In this document: positions 1 through 5,074 of the stretch, piece after piece
Layout of the letters: each line of letters opens with the position of its first letter
Position numbering within the stretch: the stretch's first letter is position 1
NCBI GenBank assembly: GCA_903919215.1
Contig: CAIXHI010000026.1
Location: 1 to 5,074 of the forward strand
From: an uncultured Acidimicrobiaceae bacterium
Lineage (GTDB): Bacteria; Actinomycetota; Acidimicrobiia; Acidimicrobiales; Ilumatobacteraceae
Reading direction: 5' to 3'
DNA: 5,074 bases
Position numbers and translations under genes: made by a program
Notes under the pieces: generated by a model
Database searches by the model: none
Told to the model about the DNA's origin: nothing
What the model saw: the letters and a program-made list of their open reading frames with translations, nothing else

Positions 1-894
1 CTGCTGGAACTCACCGATCACATGGTGGAGATCAACCATCGCCCGATCCCGAAGGTGCCTGCACTGCGCGGCAAGAACGTGGTCAGTCTGTTCTTCGAGG
101 ACAGCACCCGCACCCGCACCAGCTTCGACACCGCAGCCAAGCGGCTCAGCGCCGACACGATGAACTTCGCCGTGTCGTCCAGCAGCGTCAACAAAGGTGA
201 GAGCCTGCGCGACACGATCGAGACGATCAGCGCGATGGGCGTCGACGCGTTCGTCATCCGCCACAAGAGCAGCGGCGTGCCAGGGCTGATCACACGATGG
301 ACCGATGCCAGCATCGTCAATGCTGGCGACGGCTGGCATCAGCACCCCACCCAGGCGCTGCTCGATTGCTACACGATTCGCACCCGACTGAACCGGCGCG
401 ATGGGTTCGACGGTCTGCGCATCGCCATCGTCGGCGACATCAAGCACAGCCGCGTCGCGCGGAGCGATGTGCAGGCCTTCGCTGCGCTCGGCGCCCACGT
501 CACACTTGTCGCCCCACCCACATTGCTTCCCCCTGCGGTGCACGATTGGCCGGTCGAGGTCAGTCACGACCTCGATGCACTGCTCCCCGATCTCGATGTG
601 CTCTATCTGTTGCGGGTGCAGCGTGAGCGGATGGACGATGCGTTGCTGCCCTCGATGCACGAGTACTCGGCGATGTACGGACTCACCGCCGCTCGCGCCG
701 CACGGCTGGCACCGCACGCATTGGTGATGCATCCCGGGCCGATGAACCGCGGCGTCGAAATCGTCGTCGACCCCGCCGACCTTCCCGGCTCGGCCATTCT
801 CGACCAGGTCACCAACGGCGTCGCCGTACGGATGGCCGTCCTGTTCTCGCTACTCGGTACCGGTGGCGACCTTCGATCGGAGACCCTGTCATGA
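1..894 (+). CDS. pyrB: aspartate carbamoyltransferase catalytic chain, 5'-partial
   Basis: Transfers the carbamoyl group of carbamoyl phosphate to L-aspartate, giving carbamoyl aspartate and phosphate: the committed step of cytoplasmic pyrimidine synthesis. The frame is open from base 1; 297 residues are visible and, judged against a family length of about 305-320, some 15-25 N-terminal residues are missing. The ATG at base 22 is internal (family-like residues precede it) and should not be taken as the start. Window residues: carbamoyl-phosphate motif STRTR at 35-39; KGES at 65-68, contributing the lysine of the 80s loop; HQHPTQ at 113-118; aspartate-domain VGDIKHSR at 144-151; RVQRER at 205-210 with the aspartate-binding Arg and Gln; HPGPMNRG at 244-251. 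All expected catalytic residues are present. The gene overlaps pyrC by ATGA. Ornithine carbamoyltransferase is unlikely, given the RVQ and HPGPMNRG motifs and the pyrC neighbour. Confidence 0.97.
   Translation: MLELTDHMVEINHRPIPKVPALRGKNVVSLFFEDSTRTRTSFDTAAKRLSADTMNFAVSSSSVNKGESLRDTIETISAMGVDAFVIRHKSSGVPGLITRWTDASIVNAGDGWHQHPTQALLDCYTIRTRLNRRDGFDGLRIAIVGDIKHSRVARSDVQAFAALGAHVTLVAPPTLLPPAVHDWPVEVSHDLDALLPDLDVLYLLRVQRERMDDALLPSMHEYSAMYGLTAARAARLAPHALVMHPGPMNRGVEIVVDPADLPGSAILDQVTNGVAVRMAVLFSLLGTGGDLRSETLS
879..882 (+). promoter_or_regulatory. ribosome binding site of pyrC inside the end of pyrB
   Basis: GGAG lies 8 bases before the ATG at 891, within the last codons of pyrB. This is a usable Shine-Dalgarno sequence and supports the ATG start chosen for pyrC. 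Because the pyrB stop overlaps that ATG, both direct initiation and re-initiation by ribosomes leaving pyrB are possible. Confidence 0.6.
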
Positions 895-2180
895 CTCGCC
901 TGATCCTTTCCGGCGGCACCCTGCTCGATCAATCCGGCGAGCGTGCCGGCGATGTCGCCATCGAAAACGGCCGCATCGTCCAGGTGAGCGACGGGGTGGG
1001 CCCCGGGCTCACCGGCGACCGAGTGCTCGACGCCACTGGCTGCATCGTCTCCCCTGGTTTCGTCGACCTGCACGTACACCTCCGCGAACCGGGCAAGGAA
1101 GAGGCCGAGACGATCGAGACCGGCAGCCGCGGCGCCGCACTCGGTGGGTTCACCGCCGTGGTGGCGATGCCGAACACCGACCCGGCGCAGGACAGCGTCG
1201 CCGTCATCGAGTTCGTGCGCGCCCAGGGCGAGCGCGCCGGCTTGTGCGAGGTGCTGCCGTCGGGTTGCATCACCGTCGGCCGCGCTGGCGAGCGGCTGGC
1301 CCCGTTCGGCGAGCTCGCTGCGGCGGGTGTGCGCATCTTCACCGATGACGGCAACGGTGTGCAGGACGCGCAGCTCATGCGGCGAGCGCTCGAGTACGCC
1401 GGCCCACTGGGCATCACGCTCGCGCAGCACTGCGAGACCGCCTCACTCACCAAGGGCGCCGTGATGCACGAGGGTTCCTGCTGTAGCCGCCTGGGCCTCC
1501 CCGGTTGGCCGGCGCTGGCCGAAGAGCTGATGCTGTTTCGCGATATCGAGCTGGTGCGCATCACGGGTGTGCCGATGCACTTCCTGCACCTGTCCACTGC
1601 CCGCAGCGTGGCCCTGGTGCGCGCGGCGAAGGCCGAGGGCCTGGCGATCACCGCCGAGGCCACACCACACCACTTCTCACTCACCGATGAAGAGCTCAGT
1701 GGGTACGACGCGGTGTTCAAGGTGAACCCACCGCTGCGTACACCCGCCGACATCTCGGCGATCAAGGACGGCCTTGCTGACGGCACCATCGACGCGATCG
1801 CCACCGACCACGCGCCACACGAGCCGCACACCAAGGAGGCGCCGCTCGATCAGGCACCTTCTGGCATGCTCGGCCTGGAGACGGCCCTCGGTGTGTGCCT
1901 CGCGGAGCTCGATATGGATCTCGTCGACATCGTCGCCGCGCTCAGCTGGAAGCCTGCCGCCATCGCTGGAGTTGCCGACCGTCATGGTCGCCCGATCGCC
2001 GTTGGCGAACCGGCCAACCTCACCGTGTTCGACCGCAACGTCGAGTGGACCGTCAAGCCCGAGCAACTGGCCAGCAAGAGCCGCAACACGCCCTACATCG
2101 GTCGGCGCCTGCGGGGCAAGGTGCGCCACACCGTGTTCAACGGCACCCCCGTCGTGATCGACGGTCAGGCCACCCGCTAG
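891..2180 (+). CDS. pyrC: dihydroorotase, class I (zinc amidohydrolase)
   Basis: Reversibly cyclises carbamoyl aspartate to dihydroorotate, the third step of pyrimidine synthesis. The product has 429 residues, the usual length for the long class I enzymes. An N-terminal beta segment with PGFVDLHVH leads into a TIM-barrel amidohydrolase domain, and the chain returns to a C-terminal beta segment. Metal and substrate residues match the Bacillus-type enzyme with an offset of about two: His61 and His63 (HVH), Arg65 (HLREPG), Asn95 (MPNT), Asp153 (TDDG), His180 (AQHCE), His233 (HLSTARS), Asn279 (KVNPPLR), Asp306 and His310 (ATDHAPH). All six metal ligands are intact, so it should be catalytically active and is not a pseudo-dihydroorotase of the kind found in some ATCase complexes. 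The start is supported by GGAG and the ATGA overlap with pyrB. Allantoinase or dihydropyrimidinase is less likely, given the HLREPG motif and the pyrB linkage. Confidence 0.97.
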   Translation: MTRLILSGGTLLDQSGERAGDVAIENGRIVQVSDGVGPGLTGDRVLDATGCIVSPGFVDLHVHLREPGKEEAETIETGSRGAALGGFTAVVAMPNTDPAQDSVAVIEFVRAQGERAGLCEVLPSGCITVGRAGERLAPFGELAAAGVRIFTDDGNGVQDAQLMRRALEYAGPLGITLAQHCETASLTKGAVMHEGSCCSRLGLPGWPALAEELMLFRDIELVRITGVPMHFLHLSTARSVALVRAAKAEGLAITAEATPHHFSLTDEELSGYDAVFKVNPPLRTPADISAIKDGLADGTIDAIATDHAPHEPHTKEAPLDQAPSGMLGLETALGVCLAELDMDLVDIVAALSWKPAAIAGVADRHGRPIAVGEPANLTVFDRNVEWTVKPEQLASKSRNTPYIGRRLRGKVRHTVFNGTPVVIDGQATR

Positions 2181-2200
2181 CTCGCCACCTCCCCACGGCC

Positions 2201-2256
2201 CGGTGCGAGTGCCAGGCCACCGGTGCGAGTGCCAGGCCACCGGTGCGAGTGCCAGG
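2201..2256 (+). repeat. tandem 20-bp repeat, about 2.8 copies
   Basis: Two perfect copies of CGGTGCGAGTGCCAGGCCAC (2201-2220 and 2221-2240) are followed by a third that matches for 16 bases (2241-2256) and then diverges to TTGC. The array starts 20 bases after the pyrC stop. Each unit carries CGAGTGCCA (2206, 2226, 2246). The end of pyrC (2166-2174, CAGGCCACC) shares nine bases with the unit, possibly by chance. There are no spacers, so it is not a CRISPR. It forms the left arm of the mirrored array at this junction. Confidence 0.93.
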
Positions 2257-2257
2257 T

Positions 2258-2308
2258 TGCGCCCGAGTGGTACGTGGCACCATGGGTGCCACGTACCACT
2301 CGGGTGCG
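2258..2308. terminator. long inverted repeat, probable bidirectional terminator between pyrC and map
   Basis: Two perfect 20-base arms (2262-2281 and 2285-2304) are separated by a 3-base loop (ATG, 2282-2284). In plus-strand RNA the stem extends four further pairs (two Watson-Crick, two G-U) to 2258/2308. After an internal loop, 2246-2254 can also pair with 2313-2321. It lies between two convergent operons, where a shared terminator is expected. Neither side has a T-run, so it is not a textbook Rho-independent terminator; U-less hairpins are proposed to act as terminators in high-GC actinobacteria. The structure is certain from the sequence; the function is inferred. Confidence 0.6.
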
Positions 2309-2310
2309 CA

Positions 2311-2341
2311 CGTGGCACTCGGGGCGGGGCCGTGGCACTCG
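2311..2341 (-). repeat. inverted-orientation repeat copies flanking the hairpin
   Basis: CGTGGCACTCG occurs at 2311-2321 and 2331-2341, exactly 20 bases apart, with a G-rich stretch between. The core TGGCACTCG is the exact reverse complement of the CGAGTGCCA found in the left tandem copies, and it has the same 20-base period. The second copy ends five bases before the map stop codon (complement of 2347-2349). ACGTGGCAC also recurs inside the hairpin's left arm (2272-2280) and at 2310-2318, linking the three parts into one element. Confidence 0.85.
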
Positions 2342-2346
2342 CAGGG

Positions 2347-3117
2347 TCAGAGGCGGGTGAGGATCTCGGGGCCGTGGTCGCCGACGAGCACCGTGTGCTC
2401 CACGTGGGCGGCGAGCGAACCGTCGGCGGTGACAATCGTCCAGCCGTCGTCGAGTTCCTTCACCTTGTCGCTGCCGCCGCCGAGCAGCATCGGTTCGATC
2501 GCCAGCACCATTCCCGAGGCGAGCTCGAGGCCACGGCCAGGCCGACCTCGATTCTCGACATCCGGCTCTTCGTGCATCTCGCGTCCGATCCCGTGTCCGC
2601 AGTAGTGCAGCGGATTGCCGTATCCGGCGGCGGCGACGATGGTCTCCACCGCCGCCCCGACATCACCGAGACACCGACCTGGGCGCATCTGCTTGATCGC
2701 CGCGGCGAGCGCCGCGTCGGCAGTGTCGATCAGCCGCTGGGCCTCTGCGCTGATGGTGCCGATCCCCATGCTGAACGCTGCGTCCCCGTGCCAGCCGTCG
2801 ACGATCGCACCACAGTCGACCGACAGCAGATCACCCTCGACGAGCACCCTCGACCCGGGAATGCCGTGGATCACCTCATCGTTTACCGACGCACAGATGA
2901 CGCCGGGGAAACCGTGGTAGCCGAAGAAGTTCGACTTCGCACCGCGCCGCTCGATGACATCGCGGGCTACGCGGTCGAGCTGCGCCGTCGTCACCCCTGG
3001 GCGAGCAGCCTGGCGCAATGCAACGTGCATCTCGGCGACGACTCGCCCAGCTGCACGGAGGTGACGCAGTTCCTCTGGAGCACGTCGCGGGATGCCGTTG
3101 CGGCGCGAGCGGGCCAT
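2347..3117 (-). CDS. map: type I methionine aminopeptidase
   Basis: Removes the initiator methionine from nascent proteins whose second residue is small; a cytosolic dinuclear metal enzyme acting near the ribosome exit. The product has 256 residues, the length of the simple type Ia form, with no zinc-finger or SH3-binding N-terminal extension. It has the pita-bread fold, with metal ligands Asp101 (SVDCG), Asp112 (HGDAA), His175 (CGHGIG), Glu208 (AIEPM) and Glu240 (VEHT). Substrate-site histidines are His84 (VIHGIP) and His182 (MHEEP). All five ligands are present, so it should be active. The ATG shares one base with the adk stop (TGATG), and upstream there is only a weak purine signal, so translation probably depends on re-initiation after adk. 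It is the last gene of this block and ends against the mirrored repeat; infA does not follow it. Confidence 0.97.
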   Translation of the reverse strand: MARSRRNGIPRRAPEELRHLRAAGRVVAEMHVALRQAARPGVTTAQLDRVARDVIERRGAKSNFFGYHGFPGVICASVNDEVIHGIPGSRVLVEGDLLSVDCGAIVDGWHGDAAFSMGIGTISAEAQRLIDTADAALAAAIKQMRPGRCLGDVGAAVETIVAAAGYGNPLHYCGHGIGREMHEEPDVENRGRPGRGLELASGMVLAIEPMLLGGGSDKVKELDDGWTIVTADGSLAAHVEHTVLVGDHGPEILTRL

Positions 3118-3782
3118 CAGCTCGAGCGCCGAGCACCCTCGACGGCGGCGGTGAGACGGCGGAACACCTCGTCGGGCGAGGCGACGCCGTCGATCACGGC
3201 GAGACGGCCACGACGCTCGTAGTACTCGATCAGCGGCGAGGTCTGCTCTTCGTAGAGGTCGAGACGATGGGCGATGGCTTCCGTGGTGTCGTCATCGCGC
3301 TGCATGACGTCGCCACCGCACACGTCGCAGATCCAGGGCGACTTCTCACTCCCGCTGGCCACATAGTTCGTACCGCAGTCGCGGCACACACGGCGCGACG
3401 TGATGCGTCGCAGCACGAGCTCGCGCGGGACGTCGAGATCGAGCACCACATCGAGTGGGCGCTCGGCTGTGATCTCATCGAGCGCAGCAGCCTGCGGCAC
3501 CGTCCGCGGAAAGCCGTCGAGAATGTAGCCACGGCCCACCGCATCCGATTGGGAGAGGCGCTCACGGACGATCCCGACCATGATTTCGTCACCGACGAGG
3601 CCACCCGCGTCCATCACCCGTTTGGCCATGGCACCCAACTCGGTACCTTCACGGACAGCGGCACGCAGCATGTCGCCGGTGCTGATGTGCGGCACGACGA
3701 AATGACGTGACAAGCGCACGCATTGTGTGCCCTTACCAGCGCCTTGGCGCCCGAGCAGGATCAGCCGGGCGCCCGGGATCAC
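3117..3782 (-). CDS. adk: adenylate kinase, long-lid zinc-type
   Basis: Catalyses ATP + AMP to 2 ADP in the cytosol, setting the adenylate balance. The product has 221 residues from a GTG start that overlaps the secY stop (GTGA). This start gives the family N-terminus IPGARLILLG directly before the P-loop, and no later start would keep the P-loop. Features: P-loop GRQGAGKGTQ (11-20, Lys17); AMP-binding STGDMLR (34-40); DGFPRT (89-94, Arg93); lid 126-162 with CRDC (133-136) and CDVC (152-155), a Cys4 zinc site; RDDD (162-165); Arg173. All catalytic arginines expected from the E. coli enzyme are visible. Odd: Gln13 stands where the family usually has Pro in GxPGxGKGT. The GAGG at complement 3793-3796 is 10 bases upstream of the GTG, a loose Shine-Dalgarno sequence. 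The open frame continues far upstream only as an antiframe of secY. Confidence 0.96.
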   Translation of the reverse strand: MIPGARLILLGRQGAGKGTQCVRLSRHFVVPHISTGDMLRAAVREGTELGAMAKRVMDAGGLVGDEIMVGIVRERLSQSDAVGRGYILDGFPRTVPQAAALDEITAERPLDVVLDLDVPRELVLRRITSRRVCRDCGTNYVASGSEKSPWICDVCGGDVMQRDDDTTEAIAHRLDLYEEQTSPLIEYYERRGRLAVIDGVASPDEVFRRLTAAVEGARRSS

Positions 3783-5074
3783 TTCAGGAAGCCCTCGTAG
3801 TTTCGCAGCATCAGTTGGCTGTCGATCTGGCGCATGAGTTCCATGGCCACACCTACGGCGATGAGCACCGTGGTGCCAGCAAACGGGAAGTTCTGCACGC
3901 CGAAACCCCACAGCAAGAGGTACGGCATGATCGCGATGATGGCCACGAACACGGCGCCCGGCAGGGTGATGCGGTTGACGGCCTTGCCGAGATAGCGCTC
4001 GGTCTGCGGACCGGGGCGTACACCGGGGATGAAACCACCCTGGCGACGAATCTGATCTGCCTGGCGGATCGGGTCGAAGGCGATCGAGTTGTAGAAGTAC
4101 GCGAACGCGATGATCATCAACGAGAACAACGAGATGTACACCAGGTTGCGGCTGTTCACCAGGTTCTGGTCGACCCAGTTCTGGATGGTGTAGCGCCAGG
4201 TTCCCTTGCTGGAGCTCCCAAGCAGGTTCGTCAGCAACACCGGCAGCAACAACACCGAGCTGGCGAAGATGATCGGCACCACACCACTCTGGTTGACCTT
4301 GAGCGGGATGTAGGTGCTCTGGCCACCGTACATCCGCCGGCCGACCACTCGTTTGGCGAACTGCACAGGGATGCGACGTTGGGCCAACTCGACCCGCACG
4401 ACCGCGATGACGATGCCGCAGCACAGGGTGAGCAAGAGGGTGAACACGAACCAGTTCTTCTCAGCCCAGACCGAGTAGAAACCGCTCGGCAGGCTGGACA
4501 CGACCGAGGCGAAGATCACCATCGACATACCGTTGCCGATACCTCGCTGGCTGATCAGTTCGCCGATCCACATCAGTACGGCGGTACCGCCGACGAGTGT
4601 GATGATGACGAGATAGCCACGCGGCCACATACCATCAGGCAGCAGGCGCAGGTTCTGCGGGAATCGTTGAGCCGCACCGAAGAACGCGTTGCCATTACCG
4701 TTACCGAAGATAAACGTCAGCGCCGTGGCCTGCAGCGTCGAGATACCGATCGCGAGGTAACGGGTGTACTGCGTGATCTTGCGCTGGCCGACTGCGCCTT
4801 CTTGCTGCAGCTTCTCGAGCTTGGGGATGACCACACCGAGGACCTGCATGATGATGCTGGCCGTGATGTACGGCATGATGCCCAACGCAAAGATGCTGAA
4901 GCTGGCGAAGGCGCCACCGCTGAACGGGTTGAAGAACCCGAGGGCTCCCTGTGTCTTGGCAGCGGCCTTGAACTGACGCACTGCGTCGACGTCGATACCC
5001 GGAACGCGAATCGCGACACCGATGCGGTACAGCAGCACCAGCGCCAGGAGGACCAGGTTCTTGTTCCGCAGGTC
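3779..5074 (-). CDS. secY: Sec translocon channel subunit SecY, 5'-partial
   Basis: Forms the inner-membrane pore through which SecA-driven and co-translational export and membrane insertion take place, together with SecE and SecG. 431 residues are visible, beginning DLRNKNLV before the first membrane helix. About 10-25 N-terminal residues lie beyond the right edge, so the GTG at complement 5038 is an internal valine and not the start. About ten hydrophobic segments can be seen. In window numbering: plug and helix 2 region NPFSGGAFASFSIFALGIMP (about 49-68); RGIGNGMS (177-184) before helix 5; cytosolic loop with RRIPVQFAKR and NQSGVVPI (about 233-268); loop GGFIPGVRPGPQTERYL (346-362) with the conserved Arg353 used for SecA/ribosome contact; C-terminal LMLRNYEGFLK. 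It stops on the TGA of the GTGA that starts adk. The order secY-adk-map is the classic distal spc operon, and no anomaly is seen. Confidence 0.97.
   Translation of the reverse strand, partial: DLRNKNLVLLALVLLYRIGVAIRVPGIDVDAVRQFKAAAKTQGALGFFNPFSGGAFASFSIFALGIMPYITASIIMQVLGVVIPKLEKLQQEGAVGQRKITQYTRYLAIGISTLQATALTFIFGNGNGNAFFGAAQRFPQNLRLLPDGMWPRGYLVIITLVGGTAVLMWIGELISQRGIGNGMSMVIFASVVSSLPSGFYSVWAEKNWFVFTLLLTLCCGIVIAVVRVELAQRRIPVQFAKRVVGRRMYGGQSTYIPLKVNQSGVVPIIFASSVLLLPVLLTNLLGSSSKGTWRYTIQNWVDQNLVNSRNLVYISLFSLMIIAFAYFYNSIAFDPIRQADQIRRQGGFIPGVRPGPQTERYLGKAVNRITLPGAVFVAIIAIMPYLLLWGFGVQNFPFAGTTVLIAVGVAMELMRQIDSQLMLRNYEGFLK

Noticed and set aside
603..1834. Long minus-strand open frames opposite pyrB and pyrC (up to 301 residues)
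   Set aside because: They are antisense shadows caused by GC-rich codon bias. Their products are Ser/Arg/Pro-rich with no family motif, and the plus strand carries unmistakable enzymes.
2201..2256. CRISPR array
   Set aside because: The 20-bp units abut directly with no spacers, there are under three copies, and no cas gene is present.
2206..2341. CIRCE-type HrcA operator (GCACTC ... GAGTGC)
   Set aside because: CIRCE has GCACTC before GAGTGC with a 9-base gap. Here all GAGTGC words come first and GCACTC words follow, so the orientation is reversed and the spacing differs. The site also lies at gene ends, not before a heat-shock operon.
2181..2346. A small gene or RNA gene in the pyrC-map gap
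   Set aside because: The 166 bases are almost wholly accounted for by the repeat and hairpin. No tRNA-like fold, and no ribosome binding site with a short coding frame, was seen.
2203..3222. 339-residue plus-strand open frame that begins inside the repeat and runs opposite map
   Set aside because: It starts within the tandem repeat, has no ribosome binding site, and is the complement of a complete methionine aminopeptidase with all five metal ligands.
3783..4424. N-terminal extension of about 214 residues on the adk frame
   Set aside because: The stretch is secY read in another frame. The GTG at the secY stop gives a normal-length adenylate kinase.
3779..5038. Complete secY starting at the GTG at complement 5038
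   Set aside because: The frame continues upstream with DLRNKNLVLLAL, matching the usual start of SecY helix 1. The true start is beyond the window.

Overview
This is a high-GC bacterial window with dense coding and overlapping stop/start codons. It holds two convergent housekeeping gene blocks that meet at a short, highly structured intergenic repeat. The gene content and high GC suggest an actinobacterium. Adenylate kinase has a long lid with four zinc-type cysteines, unlike the short-lid enzyme of Mycobacterium, and its P-loop reads GRQGAGKGT. From memory these fit a deep-branching actinobacterial class such as Acidimicrobiia, but that assignment is an inference and has not been tested by a search.

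Left block, plus strand, 1-2180: the end of a pyrimidine biosynthesis operon. pyrB (aspartate carbamoyltransferase, missing its first residues at the window edge) overlaps pyrC (class I dihydroorotase, complete) by the four bases ATGA. Their products catalyse consecutive steps: carbamoyl phosphate plus aspartate to carbamoyl aspartate, then dihydroorotate. No carA, carB, pyrD or pyrF follows, so this transcription unit appears to end at pyrC.

Right block, minus strand, 5074-2347: the distal part of the ribosomal-protein spc operon in the classical order secY-adk-map. secY runs off the right edge. secY and adk overlap at GTGA, and adk and map overlap at TGATG, so the three genes are probably co-transcribed and translationally coupled. 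They supply the Sec translocon channel, nucleotide balance (AMP/ADP/ATP) and removal of N-terminal methionine. The infA that usually follows map is absent; map instead ends against pyrC in a tail-to-tail arrangement.

Junction, 2181-2346: 166 bases between the two stop codons, and the only non-coding stretch in the window. It contains about 2.8 direct copies of a 20-bp unit, then a 20-bp perfect inverted repeat with a 3-nt loop, then two copies of a related word in the opposite orientation, again 20 bp apart. The whole forms a mirror-image array of CGAGTG / CACTCG words spaced about 18-20 bp. It is probably the transcription end point for both operons, but it is far more regular than an ordinary terminator and is the most interesting item here. 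No RNA genes, CRISPR arrays, transposases or promoters were recognised. The genes themselves are ordinary and I see no new multi-gene system.
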